Positions 8,198 to 17,471 of a DNA stretch of 64,000 bases are shown one piece after another. Each line of letters opens with the position of its first letter. Position 1 is the stretch's first letter. The position numbers and the translations under genes were made by a program. The stretch comes from Mycolicibacterium vinylchloridicum (GTDB lineage: Bacteria > Actinomycetota > Actinomycetes > Mycobacteriales > Mycobacteriaceae), in contig NZ_JACBJQ010000003.1 of assembly GCF_013404075.1 (NCBI RefSeq), positions 1 to 64,000 on the forward strand. Reading direction: 5' to 3'. The notes below the pieces were generated by a model, which worked only from the letters and a program-made list of their open reading frames with translations, made no database searches and was not told the origin of the DNA.

Positions 8198-9184
8198 ATG
8201 TCCTCTGCTGCCGGTGTGGTTGCCCGGTGGATTGCTCCTTTTCTGACGGTCGCGGTCGTCGCCGGGATGGTTCTGTCCACCGGCCCGCAGATCGCGCCGG
8301 CCATCCGGCTGGCCGACGATGCTGCGCCGATCGGAGGGTCGCCGTTCTACGTGGACCCGAACTCGGCGGCGATGCGCGCGTCGAAGGCCAACCCGGACAG
8401 CCCTGAACTGGCCTATATCGCGAACACGCCCCAGGCCTACTGGATCGACAACCTGGTCCCGGCCGCGGCGGTGAGCCGGTACCTCACCGGCGCCTGGGCT
8501 GCGGGCGCCATGCCCATGCTGGCCATGTACTCGCTCCCGAACCGCGACTGCGGAAGCTTCGCCTCGGGTGGGCACGGGTCGGGTGCGGCCTACCGCGGCT
8601 GGATCGACAGCGTCGCCGCCCAGATCGGCGGCGGACCCGTGACGATCATCCTCGAGCCCGATGCCCTCGATATGGCCGACTGCCTGTCGGGCGACGCGCG
8701 CCAGGAACGATTCGACCTGATCCGCTATGGGGTCGACACCCTGACTCGTAATCCGGCGGCCGCGGTGTACGTCGACGCCGGGCATTCGCGCTGGCTGCCC
8801 GCCGAGGAGATTGCCAACCGGCTCAATCAGGTCGGCATCGCCAACGCCCGCGGTTTCAGCTTGAATACTTCGAACTTCTTCACCACCGACGAGGAAATCG
8901 GTTACGGGGAAGCGATTTCGGGGATGACGGGCGGCAAGCCGTACGTGATTGACACGTCCCGTAATGGCAATGGACCGGCCGACGGCGAATTGTATTGGTG
9001 CAATCCGAGCGGCCGCGCGCTCGGCGTCCAACCCACCACCGCCACCGGCAACGGTCACATCGACGCATTCCTCTGGGTCAAACGTCCCGGAGACTCCGAC
9101 GGGTCGTGCGGACGTGGCAATCCCGGCCCCGGCAACTTTGTGAACTCGTTCGCCATCGAGCTGGCCCGCAACGCTGGTCACTAG
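8198..9184 (+). CDS. Secreted GH6 endoglucanase/cellobiohydrolase
   Basis: Glycoside hydrolase family 6 enzyme of 328 aa, predicted to hydrolyse beta-1,4-glucan. An N-terminal hydrophobic segment (WIAPFLTVAVVAGMVLST) acts as signal peptide or anchor. The catalytic-acid motif is VTIILEPDALDMADC; YVDAGHSRWLPAEE, ARGFSLNTSNF and FLWVKRPGDSDGSC are other family blocks. No carbohydrate-binding module is present. ATG 8198 is chosen because the signal peptide begins there; the frame upstream overlaps the divergent amidohydrolase. Mycobacteria have such enzymes (CelA1 type) though they do not live on cellulose; a role in self-made cellulose or host/amoeba glucan is possible. Confidence 0.88.
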   Translation: MSSAAGVVARWIAPFLTVAVVAGMVLSTGPQIAPAIRLADDAAPIGGSPFYVDPNSAAMRASKANPDSPELAYIANTPQAYWIDNLVPAAAVSRYLTGAWAAGAMPMLAMYSLPNRDCGSFASGGHGSGAAYRGWIDSVAAQIGGGPVTIILEPDALDMADCLSGDARQERFDLIRYGVDTLTRNPAAAVYVDAGHSRWLPAEEIANRLNQVGIANARGFSLNTSNFFTTDEEIGYGEAISGMTGGKPYVIDTSRNGNGPADGELYWCNPSGRALGVQPTTATGNGHIDAFLWVKRPGDSDGSCGRGNPGPGNFVNSFAIELARNAGH

Positions 9185-9327
9185 CACGCGTTATTGACGC
9201 GTTCGGGCAAACGCCCGCTTCAACGGCATGCCTTGTAGCACCACAGTTCTGCCTGGTATGTAGCAAAGCAGTGAACATTCCGAAGAATTTGTCGTTTCCC
9301 ACCGGTGGGGCGGGGTACGCTGCCGCA
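9185..9327. other. Intergenic region before lipC
   Basis: About 140 bp with a small hairpin (CGGGC-aaac-GCCCG near 9207) just after the glucanase stop and a GC-poorer stretch around 9230-9300 that probably holds the lipC promoter. No gene is seen. Confidence 0.3.
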
Positions 9328-10518
9328 ATGATCCCGTGGAAGACGGCTCGGTGGCTGATGCAGGCCGGACCGGCCGACTACCTGCTGGCGATGAGTGTTG
9401 CATCGGCCCAGCTGCCGATTGTCGGCAAGCATCTCGAGCCACTGGGCGCCGCGACGGCGATGAGTGTCTGGGGTGCCCGACAGATGCCGGAGCTCGTCGG
9501 CGCGGCCGCCAGGTCGTGGCTGGCACCGAATGCCGGTGAGACACGCAAGGCGCAGCTGGAGAGCACCCGAGAGGTGGCCGAGGCCGGGCTCCGCGGTGTC
9601 GTGGCCGCTGAGGATCTGCAGATCGAGTGGCCGGCACCGGAGAAGACACCGCCGGTTCTGAAGGCTCTCGAACATCGCAAACATCTCTATCGCGGATCGG
9701 TCCGCTACGGCGACCACCCGTCGCAGCTGCTCGACGTCTGGCGTCGCGAGGACCTGCCCGCCGAACCAGCCCCCGTCATGGTGTTCCTCCCCGGCGGCGC
9801 CTGGGTGCACGGCAGCCGGATCATCCAGGGCTACGCCCTCATGTCGCACCTGGCCGCCCAGGGTTGGGTGTGCCTGTCGATCGATTACCGGGTCGCGCCG
9901 CACCACCGGTGGCCGCGGCACATCCAGGATGTCAAGGCTGCGATCGCCTGGGCCCGCGCCAACGTTGACCGCTACGGCGGCGACCGCAATTTCGTTGCGG
10001 TGGCCGGATGTTCGGCTGGTGGCCACCTCGCCGCACTGGCGGGCCTCACGATCGACGACCCTGAGTACCAGGCACACCTTCCGCAGGATTCGGACACCGC
10101 CGTCGACGCCGTCGTCGGCATCTACGGCCGCTACGACTGGGAAGACCGCTCCACTCCCGAGCGCACCCGCTTCGTCGACTTCCTCGAACGGGTCGTCGTC
10201 AACAAGAAGCAGAGTCGCCACGGCGACCTGTTCCGCAAGGCGTCGCCGATCGCGAGGATTCATCCCAAGGCGCCGCCGTTCCTGGTGGTGCACGGCTCCG
10301 GTGACAGTGTGATCCCCGTGGCGCAGGCCCAGGCATTCGTCGAGCGGCTGCGCTCGGTGTCCCGCTCGAAGGTCGGCTACGTCGAATTGCCCGGTGCCGG
10401 GCATGGTTTCGACATGACCGACGGCGCCCGCACCGGTTCGGTCGCCACGGCAATCGGCCTGTTTCTCAATCAGATTCGACGTGATCGCGCCCTCATGTCC
10501 ACCAAAGAGGTCATCTGA
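9328..10518 (+). CDS. lipC: Esterase/lipase LipC
   Basis: Alpha/beta-hydrolase esterase of 396 aa in the HSL family, matching M. tuberculosis LipC (Rv0220) in order and in long shared blocks such as IDYRVAPHHRWPRHI. Oxyanion region FLPGGAWVHGSR, nucleophile elbow AGCSAGGHLAAL, acid in HGSGDSVIPVAQA, His in GAGHGFDM. LipC is known as a cell-surface short-chain esterase. ATG 9328 is used; GTG 9271 would add 19 residues and cannot be excluded. Followed after 59 nt by the wax ester synthase, as in M. tuberculosis. A paralogue lies at 12912-14198. Confidence 0.9.
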   Translation: MIPWKTARWLMQAGPADYLLAMSVASAQLPIVGKHLEPLGAATAMSVWGARQMPELVGAAARSWLAPNAGETRKAQLESTREVAEAGLRGVVAAEDLQIEWPAPEKTPPVLKALEHRKHLYRGSVRYGDHPSQLLDVWRREDLPAEPAPVMVFLPGGAWVHGSRIIQGYALMSHLAAQGWVCLSIDYRVAPHHRWPRHIQDVKAAIAWARANVDRYGGDRNFVAVAGCSAGGHLAALAGLTIDDPEYQAHLPQDSDTAVDAVVGIYGRYDWEDRSTPERTRFVDFLERVVVNKKQSRHGDLFRKASPIARIHPKAPPFLVVHGSGDSVIPVAQAQAFVERLRSVSRSKVGYVELPGAGHGFDMTDGARTGSVATAIGLFLNQIRRDRALMSTKEVI

Positions 10519-10577
10519 GCCCGCACCGGTTGTAATGTCCCGGCTGGGAGGTTGCACCGGGTGAAGAGGGTTCAGCG

Positions 10578-11996
10578 ATGAAAAGACTGCGTGGCTGGGA
10601 TGCGGTGCTGCTGTACAGCGAGGCGCCCAATGTGCACATGCACACCCTCAAGATCGCGGTCATCGATTTGCAGGGCATCGGTGACCGCAGCTTCGGCGTC
10701 GAGGAGTTCCGGCAGGTCATCCGAGGCCGGCTCTACAAGCTCGACCCGTTCCGCTACCAGTTGGTGAACATCCCGTTCAAATTCCATCACCCGATGTGGC
10801 GGGAGAACTGCGACGTCGACCTCGACTACCACATCCGCCCGTGGCGGGTGAAGGAGCCGGGTGGGCGTCGCGAGCTCGACGAGGCGATCGGTGAGATCGC
10901 CAGCACCCCGCTGGACCGCAGCCGGCCGCTGTGGGAGATGTACTTCGTCGAGGGACTGGCCAACGGTCGGATCGCGGTCGTCGGCAAGATCCACCACGCC
11001 CTGGCCGACGGGGTCGCCTCGGGCAACCTGATGGCACGGGGGATGGACCTGCAGAGTGGCCCTGATCCGGATCAGGAGTTTCCGACCGACCCCGCGCCCG
11101 CTCGCGGTGAACTGGTGCGCTCGGCGTTCACCGACCACTTCCGGCAGCTCGGCAAACTGCCCGGTGTCATGAAGTACACCTACGACGGCATGCGCCGGGT
11201 GCGGCAGAGCAACCGCAAGCTGTCACCCGAACTGACCATGCCGTTCACCCCGCCGCCGTCATTCATGAACCACATGCTCAATCCCCAACGTCGTTTCGCC
11301 ACCGCGACATTGGCGCTCGCCGAGTTCAAGGAGACCAGCAAGCTCCTCGGCGTGACGATCAACGATCTGGTGCTCGCAACGGCCGCCGGAGCGCTGCGCA
11401 CGCTGCTGCTGCGCTACGACGGTAAAGCGAATCACCCGCTGCTGGCCTCGGTCCCGGTGAGCTTCAACTTCGACCCGGACCGGGTGTCGGGCAATTACTT
11501 CACCGGCATGATGGTCGCGGTGCCCGTCGACGTCGAAGATCCGCTGGAGCGGGTCCGCCAGACCCACGATGCGGCCGTGCTCGCCAAGGAGAGTCATCAA
11601 CTCGTCGGGCCGGAACTGGTCAGCCGGTGGTCGACGTATCTGCCGCCCGCGCCGGCTCAGGCATTGTTCAAGTGGTTGTCCACCAGGGACGGTCAGAACA
11701 AGGTGCTGAATCTGCCCATCTCGAATGTGCCGGGCCCCAGGGAGCACGGCCGCGTCGGTGGCGCTCTCGTGACCGAGATCTACTCCGTCGGTCCGCTGAC
11801 CGCAGGCAGCGGGCTGAACATCACCGTGTGGAGCTACGTGGACCAGCTCAACATCTCGGTGCTCTCCGACGGCTCGACCGTACGCGACCCGCATGAAGTC
11901 ACCGACGCCATGCTGGCGGCGTTCTCCGAAATTCGTTTGGCCGCAGGGCTTTCCGGTGAGCTGGCCGTCGTGGAAACCGCCATGGCGCAAGCCTAG
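10578..11996 (+). CDS. Wax ester synthase/diacylglycerol acyltransferase (WS/DGAT; Rv0221 type)
   Basis: Acyl-CoA-dependent O-acyltransferase (472 aa) making wax esters or triacylglycerol at the inner membrane or lipid droplets. The catalytic motif HHxxxDG is present as KIHHALADGVASG (about residue 139). PLWEMYFVEGL, NLPISNVPGPREH and LNITVWSYVDQLNISV are the other WS/DGAT signatures. Length matches the family (about 470). It lies downstream of lipC in the same direction, matching Rv0220-Rv0221. Its 3' end overlaps the convergent DUF4436 gene by 4 bp. Confidence 0.92.
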   Translation: MKRLRGWDAVLLYSEAPNVHMHTLKIAVIDLQGIGDRSFGVEEFRQVIRGRLYKLDPFRYQLVNIPFKFHHPMWRENCDVDLDYHIRPWRVKEPGGRRELDEAIGEIASTPLDRSRPLWEMYFVEGLANGRIAVVGKIHHALADGVASGNLMARGMDLQSGPDPDQEFPTDPAPARGELVRSAFTDHFRQLGKLPGVMKYTYDGMRRVRQSNRKLSPELTMPFTPPPSFMNHMLNPQRRFATATLALAEFKETSKLLGVTINDLVLATAAGALRTLLLRYDGKANHPLLASVPVSFNFDPDRVSGNYFTGMMVAVPVDVEDPLERVRQTHDAAVLAKESHQLVGPELVSRWSTYLPPAPAQALFKWLSTRDGQNKVLNLPISNVPGPREHGRVGGALVTEIYSVGPLTAGSGLNITVWSYVDQLNISVLSDGSTVRDPHEVTDAMLAAFSEIRLAAGLSGELAVVETAMAQA

Positions 11997-12919
11997 ACCG
12001 GCTCCTCGACGACGCCATCGTCGTGTTCGCCCTCGGTGGTTGCCTCTTCCTCGGCGCGTTCGATGCTCCGCTGATGCCGGAAACCCCAGACGATGCTGGA
12101 GATCAACGCGATGGAGATGACGGCTTCGGCGATGAAGAACGAGCCGAAGTCGATGAGCGACCCGATCGGCGGACTGCCCGGAACCGCGTTGCGCAACGGG
12201 ATCAGCGCGAAGAGGATGGCCGCCATCATCGAACAGGCCGGGAAGATCAGACCCCGGCGCCAATGCAGGACGTAGAACGCCGCCACCACGGCCCCGAGCG
12301 CCAGGCCCAGCATCAGCACCATGACGAAGACCGCGAAGATCAGCGTGGGCATGCTCCGGTAGACCCCGAGGTTCACCACGGCGCCGCCGTTCGGTGCGGT
12401 GTCCGCGGTCGTGGTGATCCCGAAGAACGGGTCGGTGTTCAATACCGTTAGACCGACCGGCAATTCGTCACCGTCGGCACCCAGGGCGTGCACCTCGAGG
12501 CGGCCGGAATAGCGATCGAACGGGTAGTCGGTGACGGTGCCGACGATGGTGACGCGCTGTTCGATATCCGGGGCGGAATCGCCTGCTTTGATCTCGGCCC
12601 GCCAGGTGCCGATTGCGGCGGTGGTGACGGTCGTGTCCTGGGCGAAGTTGCCGCGCGGATCGACCAGTGTTCCGTTCGGGAGGACATCCATGATGGTCAC
12701 CGAAAGGGCTTGTGTCGTCGCATCGACGCGCGTGATCCAGACCGTGACGTCGACGCGGTTGGGGTTGTCCGGGTCGCCGAAATAGGTCTCCTGGTTGGTG
12801 CTCTCCCGGCTGGAGATGTACCCGCTGACACTGAGGCCGATCACGGCGGCCAGGGCGAGAAACGCGATCGCGAGCCTGCGTAGGCCGATATCGCGCACCC
12901 GCCGGATGTGTCTACGCAC
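11993..12919 (-). CDS. DUF4436 membrane protein
   Basis: Protein of 308 aa with one N-terminal membrane helix (LRRLAIAFLALAAVIGLSV), a soluble extracytoplasmic beta-rich domain of about 160 residues, three closely spaced C-terminal helices (from about 205) and an acidic cytoplasmic tail (RAEEEATTEGEHDDG). This is the DUF4436 arrangement; the function is unknown. It starts with GTG 12919, overlapping the upstream esterase stop by 8 bp, so it is the last gene of the 16598-11993 operon of acyltransferase, acyl-CoA synthetase and esterase. A role in envelope lipid handling is suggested by context only. Confidence 0.8.
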   Translation of the reverse strand: MRRHIRRVRDIGLRRLAIAFLALAAVIGLSVSGYISSRESTNQETYFGDPDNPNRVDVTVWITRVDATTQALSVTIMDVLPNGTLVDPRGNFAQDTTVTTAAIGTWRAEIKAGDSAPDIEQRVTIVGTVTDYPFDRYSGRLEVHALGADGDELPVGLTVLNTDPFFGITTTADTAPNGGAVVNLGVYRSMPTLIFAVFVMVLMLGLALGAVVAAFYVLHWRRGLIFPACSMMAAILFALIPLRNAVPGSPPIGSLIDFGSFFIAEAVISIALISSIVWGFRHQRSIERAEEEATTEGEHDDGVVEEPV

Positions 12920-14198
12920 AAGGCCTATTCTTCATCGCGCTGGCGTATACCCACGACAGAAATTGCGCAACTGCTTCGGCCGAGTTGTATGCCCGCGGTG
13001 AGGAGAAGATGTCGAACGCGTGCTGAGCTCCGGGTAATTCGGCATACACCACCTCGGATTTCGACACCTCGCGCATCTGCTCGACGAATTCGCGCGCCTC
13101 GCCGACCGGGATGATGGAGTCATCTTCGCCGTGCAGGATGAAGAACGGCGGGGCGTCCGCCCGTAGCCGGCGGATGGGCGATGCGGCCGTGTAGATGTCG
13201 CGGAACCGGGTGAACTGGCGCTTGACCACGATGCGTTCGAGGTAGCCGATGAACTCCCGGCGGCCTTCGCCCCGGGTGGTGAACCAGTCATAGCGGCCGT
13301 ATACCGGGACAGCGGCCACCACCGAGGTGTCAGCGTCGGCGAAACCGGGTTGGTACTCCGGATCGTTGGGAGTCAGTGCGGCCAGCGCGGCCAGGTGGCC
13401 GCCGGCCGAGCCGCCGGTGATGGCCACGAAGTCCGGGTCACCGCCGTAGTCGGCGATGTTGGCCTTGACCCATGCGAGTGCCCGCTTGACGTCGACGATG
13501 TGGTCGGGCCACGTGTGCGCCGGACTGACCCGGTAGTTCATCGCCACGCAGATCCAGCCGCGGTCGGCGAGGTGGCTCATCAGCGGGTAGGCCTGCGGTC
13601 GGCGCCAGCCGAAGACCCATGCGCCGCCGGGGACTTCGAGCAGCACCGGCGCCTTACCGTCGCGCGGCAGGTCCCGGCGGCGCCACACGTCGGCGAGGTT
13701 GGCCCGGCCGTGCGGGCCGTACGTGACGATATTGCTTTTCTCCACGTACTGCCGTCGCGACCAGGTGGTCCGCCACGCGCTGGGCCGCCCCGACGGGGAC
13801 GGCGTGCTCGGCAACGTGCCCAGGACGTCGGTGAAGTCCTCGCCGAGACCCTCCACCAGCGCGGCGGTCAGCACCCGGCGGGACGTCGTGACGTTGCGGC
13901 GCTGGATCGCCGCCAGGATCGCCCACGAGAAGGCGGTCAGTGCCAGCGCCGCGATTCCGCGTCGGCCGCGGAAGTCGCCACGCAGGCCGCGGCGGACGGC
14001 GTCGAGCATCGAGCCGGCCAGGTAGACCAGCGGAACCTCCGATGTCGGCCAGCCGAACCAGAAGACCGCAAGCGTCTTGTATCCTTTGCGGCCGAGCGGG
14101 CGAAACCCGTTGGCGGCGTTGGTCAATTCGACGATCGCGCGCGCCAGTGGGCGCGGGCGTCGCAGCTTAGCCGTCAGACGTGCGAGCGATGAGTTCAT
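12912..14198 (-). CDS. Alpha/beta hydrolase esterase/lipase (LipC paralogue, LipO/LipQ-like)
   Basis: Esterase of 428 aa. It shares LipC's features (VYGRYDW, a proline-glycine oxyanion loop EVPGGAWVFGW) and has nucleophile elbow ITGGSAGGHLAAL, acid in HGEDDSIIPV and His in GAQHAFDIF. Its N-terminal 130 residues contain two hydrophobic stretches (LAVFWFGWPTSEVPLVYLAG and IAALALTAFSWAILAAI) that suggest membrane association. ATG 14198 lies 32 nt inside the end of the acyl-CoA synthetase gene, so the two are translationally linked. It could release a fatty acid that the synthetase then activates; this is inferred. Confidence 0.85.
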   Translation of the reverse strand: MNSSLARLTAKLRRPRPLARAIVELTNAANGFRPLGRKGYKTLAVFWFGWPTSEVPLVYLAGSMLDAVRRGLRGDFRGRRGIAALALTAFSWAILAAIQRRNVTTSRRVLTAALVEGLGEDFTDVLGTLPSTPSPSGRPSAWRTTWSRRQYVEKSNIVTYGPHGRANLADVWRRRDLPRDGKAPVLLEVPGGAWVFGWRRPQAYPLMSHLADRGWICVAMNYRVSPAHTWPDHIVDVKRALAWVKANIADYGGDPDFVAITGGSAGGHLAALAALTPNDPEYQPGFADADTSVVAAVPVYGRYDWFTTRGEGRREFIGYLERIVVKRQFTRFRDIYTAASPIRRLRADAPPFFILHGEDDSIIPVGEAREFVEQMREVSKSEVVYAELPGAQHAFDIFSSPRAYNSAEAVAQFLSWVYASAMKNRPCA

Positions 14199-15792
14199 TA
14201 CGCAGGATCTTGCCAGTGCTGCCTCGTGGGAGTTCGGTCAGGATGGTGACCTCCCGCGGCACCTTGTAGTTGGCCAGGTTCTCCCGGACGTGAGCCTTGA
14301 GGTCGTCGGAACCCGCACTCGATCCCTCGGAGAGCACGACGAAAGCGACCAGCCGCTGACCGTACTGTTCGTCGTCGACGCCGAGCACCGTGGCCTCGGC
14401 CACCTCCGGATGTGTGGTCAGTGTCTTCTCCACCTCGATGGGGTAGACGTTCTCGCCGCCGGAGACGATCATCTCGTCGTCGCGGCCCACCACGAACAGC
14501 CGACCGGCGTCGTCGAGGCGGCCGATGTCGCCCGAGGACATGAATCCCTCGTGAAAGTCCTTGGTGCTGCCTGTCGTATAGCCGTCGAACTGGGTGGAGT
14601 TCTTCACGAAGATCCGGCCGACCTCCCCGGTGGGAACCAGGTTGAACTCGTCGTCGTAGATACGGATCTCGGTGCCGACGGCCGGTTTTCCTGCGGTGTC
14701 GGGCGCCGCCCGCAGATCGGCAGGCGTCGCGGTGGCGATCATGCCCGCCTCGGTGGCGTTGTAGTTGTTGTAGATGACGTCGCCGAACTCGTCCATGAAC
14801 TTGGTGACGACATCGGGACGCATCCGCGATCCCGAGCATGCCGCGAACCGCAGTGTGCGTCCGCTGTAGCGCTGACGGACATCGTCGGGCAGGTCCATGA
14901 TGCGGTCGAACATCACCGGCACCACACACAATCCGGTGGCCTTGTACTTGTCGACGAGAGCCATCGTCGCCGCCGGATCGAACTTGCGCCGGGTCACCAC
15001 CGTGCACGCCATCGCCGAGGCGAACACCAGCTGCGAGAAGCCCCAGGCGTGGAACATCGGTGCGACGACCACCGTTGTCTCGCCCAGCCGCCACGGCGTG
15101 CGCTGCAGGATCGCGATGAGGTTGCCGGCACCGCCGCCAGAATGTTTGGCGCCCTTGGGAGTTCCGGTGGTGCCCGAGGTCAGCAGGATGAGCCTGCTCT
15201 TGCGGCCGGTCTTGGTGGCCTTTTGTCCGCTGTGGTCGGTGATCAGCTTCTCGACCGTGGGCGCGTCCGTCGGCTGGTCGGTCCAGGCCAGGATGCGCCC
15301 GGCCTGCGGGCGGTCTTGTAATGCCCGGTCCACCGAGGAGGTGAACTCCTCGTCGTAGATGACGATGTCGGCCTCTTCGCGGTTGACCACCTCGGCCAGC
15401 GCCGGGCCCGCGAACGAGGTGTTCAGCAGCAGGACATCGGCGCCTATGCGAGTGGCGGCGATCAGCGACTCGACGAAGCCGCGGTGGTTGCGGGCCATGA
15501 TGCCCACCACCTGCGGAGTGCCGTTCGGCAATGTCTGCAGCGCGGCGGCCAGGGCATGGGCCCGCTCGTCGAGTTCGCGCCACGTCAGGGTGCCGAGCTC
15601 GTCGATCAGGCCGGGGCTGTCGGGGCGGCGGGCGGCGGCGGTCGCGAACCCGGTGGCGATGGACAGTCCCTCGTTGCGCGCGGCGGCCACCATCGCCACC
15701 GTGCGGTCCGGCCGCATCGGGGTCAGGAAGCCCGCCTTGCCCAGCGTGACGAGCGCATCGCCGATCGAGGTCAGGCGGCCCAGCAGGTCCAT
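14167..15792 (-). CDS. Fatty-acyl-CoA synthetase (FadD family)
   Basis: ATP-dependent acyl-CoA ligase, 541 aa, activating a fatty acid via an acyl-adenylate. The P-loop-like motif is LLTSGTTGTPKGAK; the hinge and C-domain motifs are VVGRDDEMIVSGGENVYPIE, and the catalytic lysine is in RGSTGKILRNEL near the C-terminus. Lacking a FAAL insertion by eye, it is more likely a true CoA ligase. It starts with ATG 15792 sharing one base with the acyltransferase stop (TGATG) and overlaps the downstream esterase by 32 bp. It resembles FadD4/FadD12-type enzymes, but no symbol is assigned. Confidence 0.88.
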   Translation of the reverse strand: MDLLGRLTSIGDALVTLGKAGFLTPMRPDRTVAMVAAARNEGLSIATGFATAAARRPDSPGLIDELGTLTWRELDERAHALAAALQTLPNGTPQVVGIMARNHRGFVESLIAATRIGADVLLLNTSFAGPALAEVVNREEADIVIYDEEFTSSVDRALQDRPQAGRILAWTDQPTDAPTVEKLITDHSGQKATKTGRKSRLILLTSGTTGTPKGAKHSGGGAGNLIAILQRTPWRLGETTVVVAPMFHAWGFSQLVFASAMACTVVTRRKFDPAATMALVDKYKATGLCVVPVMFDRIMDLPDDVRQRYSGRTLRFAACSGSRMRPDVVTKFMDEFGDVIYNNYNATEAGMIATATPADLRAAPDTAGKPAVGTEIRIYDDEFNLVPTGEVGRIFVKNSTQFDGYTTGSTKDFHEGFMSSGDIGRLDDAGRLFVVGRDDEMIVSGGENVYPIEVEKTLTTHPEVAEATVLGVDDEQYGQRLVAFVVLSEGSSAGSDDLKAHVRENLANYKVPREVTILTELPRGSTGKILRNELIARTSDG

Positions 15793-16598
15793 CAGCCGAT
15801 CACCGGGAAGCGGCGTTCGGCGGCCAGCTCATCGAGCGCTTTCTGCATGACGCCGCGCACGTGGGCGTCGACAGCATGGATGTCGGGGCCCTCGCCGAAC
15901 TGCTCGGTGATGTCGATCGGCTCGAGAACGCGCACGACGATCTTGGTTGGCAGTGGCACGTTGAGCGGAACGACGGCGCTCAACCCGAACGGGAAGCCGA
16001 ACGAGATCGGCAGGATCTTGGCCCGCAACAGCTTGTCCAGTCGCAGTGCCTTGGCCACGCCGGTGCCGCGGGTGAGGAAGATCTGGCTCTCCTGCCCTCC
16101 GATCGCCACCGTGGGCACGATCGGCACGCCGGCGTTGATCGCAGCCTTGATGTAGCCGGTGCGGCCGTCGAAGTCGATCTTGTTCTGGGCCAGCGTCGGT
16201 CGATAGACGTCGTAGTCGCCGCCCGGGAAGACCACCACCACGCCACCGGAGCGCAGCGCCTCGTCGGCGTTCTCGTGATTGGCCCGGATGAAGCCGTTGC
16301 GCTTGAAGAAGCCGGCGGTCGGGCCGGTCAGGACCAGATCGTGACTCAGGGTGTAGACCGGCCGGTCGTAGCCGAAGTGGTCGTAGAAGCCGAGCGCGAA
16401 AACCGGCACGTCCATCGCGAACAGGCCGCCGGAGTGGTTGGACACCACCAGGGCGCCGCCCGCCGGGAAAGACTCCAGTCCGCGGACCTCACTGCGGTGG
16501 TAGAGCTTGAGGAACGGCCGCAGCACGCCCATCGTCTTCTCGACCAGACCGGGGTCCCATTTCTCCGTCTCGGTGGGTGTCGCGTCGCTGGGGCTCAC
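15792..16598 (-). CDS. Lysophospholipid-type acyltransferase (LPLAT/DAGAT-like)
   Basis: Putative glycerolipid acyltransferase, 268 aa. The active-site region is VVSNHSGGLFAMDVPVF, an LPLAT-like NH-S-G motif with wider spacing than the classical H-x4-D; the second block is VVVFPGGDYDVYRP, the third GVPIVPTVAIGGQE. No membrane helix is obvious. GTG 16598 has AGGAGG 7 nt upstream. First gene of the acyltransferase - FadD - esterase - DUF4436 operon, which reads as a lipid remodelling or storage set. A KstR-like box lies immediately upstream, shared with divergent echA1. Confidence 0.8.
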   Translation of the reverse strand: MSPSDATPTETEKWDPGLVEKTMGVLRPFLKLYHRSEVRGLESFPAGGALVVSNHSGGLFAMDVPVFALGFYDHFGYDRPVYTLSHDLVLTGPTAGFFKRNGFIRANHENADEALRSGGVVVVFPGGDYDVYRPTLAQNKIDFDGRTGYIKAAINAGVPIVPTVAIGGQESQIFLTRGTGVAKALRLDKLLRAKILPISFGFPFGLSAVVPLNVPLPTKIVVRVLEPIDITEQFGEGPDIHAVDAHVRGVMQKALDELAAERRFPVIG

Positions 16599-16613
16599 AC
16601 ATCCTCCTAGGAA

Positions 16614-16629
16614 TTGGAACGTGTTCTAG
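16614..16629. promoter_or_regulatory. KstR-like operator between acyltransferase and echA1
   Basis: The sequence TTGGAACGTGTTCTAG contains GAAC-gt-GTTC, the core known for the mycobacterial cholesterol-regulon repressor KstR (TnnAAC-n2-GTTnnA). It overlaps the -35 area of a plausible echA1 promoter whose -10 is TATGCT (16636-16641). A second copy at 26033-26046 shares the flank GTTCTAGTTT. Confidence 0.65.
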
Positions 16630-16687
16630 TTTTGTATGCTACCGGGCTCGCGACTGTTGTCGTAGGTGGATAGTTACCATTCCGGAC

Positions 16688-17470
16688 GTGACTGAAAACG
16701 CCGTTACCGAAGAGCCCGCCGTCCTCACCGAGCGTCGCGGCCGCATTCTGATCATCACCATCAACCGGCCGAAAGCCAAGAACGCGGTGAATGCCGCGGT
16801 CAGCAATGGTCTGGCTGCCGCCATGGACGAGCTCGACGACGACGCCGGCCTGTCGGTGGGCATCGTGACGGGAGCCGGTGGCTCGTTCTGCGCGGGCATG
16901 GACCTCAAGGCCTTCGCCCGCGGAGAGAACGTCGTGGCCGAGGGCCGTGGCCTGGGCTTCACCGAACGCCCGCCGCTCAAGCCGCTGATCGCCGCGGTGG
17001 AGGGCTACGCGCTGGCCGGCGGGACCGAACTGGCGCTGGCTACCGACCTGATCGTGGCCGCCAAGGACTCCGCTTTCGGCATCCCCGAGGTCAAGCGCGG
17101 CCTGGTGGCCGGCGGTGGCGGGCTGCTGCGCCTGCCGCAGCGCATCCCGTATCAGATCGCGATGGAGCTGGCGCTGACCGGTGAGAACCTGCCCGCCGAG
17201 CGGGCCCACGAACTCGGCCTGGTCAACGTCGTGGCCGAGCCCGGCCATGCGCTGGAGGCCGCGATCGAGCTGGCCGAGCGGATCACCGCCAACGGCCCGC
17301 TGGCCGTGGCAGCCACCAAACGGATCATCACCGAGTCGCGCGGTTGGTCGCCCGAGGAACAGTGGAAGAAGCAGGCGAAGATCATGATGCCCGTCTTCGG
17401 GTCCAAGGACGCCCAGGAGGGCGCGATCGCGTTCGCCGAGAAGCGCGCGCCGAACTGGACCGGTAGCTGA
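16688..17470 (+). CDS. echA1: Enoyl-CoA hydratase EchA1
   Basis: Crotonase-fold hydratase (260 aa) adding water to a 2-enoyl-CoA in beta-oxidation. Oxyanion-hole blocks are GGSFCAGMDLKAF and AVEGYALAGGTELALATDLI; FGIPEVKRGLVAGGGGL follows. Sequence and position match M. tuberculosis EchA1 (Rv0222). The residues where rat mitochondrial hydratase has its two catalytic glutamates were not checked by alignment. Start GTG 16688 (VTENAVTEEP) gives the family length; the frame extends upstream but into the divergent promoter. It stops 1 nt before the convergent dehydrogenase gene ends. A KstR-like box sits in its promoter. Confidence 0.92.
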   Translation: MTENAVTEEPAVLTERRGRILIITINRPKAKNAVNAAVSNGLAAAMDELDDDAGLSVGIVTGAGGSFCAGMDLKAFARGENVVAEGRGLGFTERPPLKPLIAAVEGYALAGGTELALATDLIVAAKDSAFGIPEVKRGLVAGGGGLLRLPQRIPYQIAMELALTGENLPAERAHELGLVNVVAEPGHALEAAIELAERITANGPLAVAATKRIITESRGWSPEEQWKKQAKIMMPVFGSKDAQEGAIAFAEKRAPNWTGS

Positions 17471-17471
17471 G

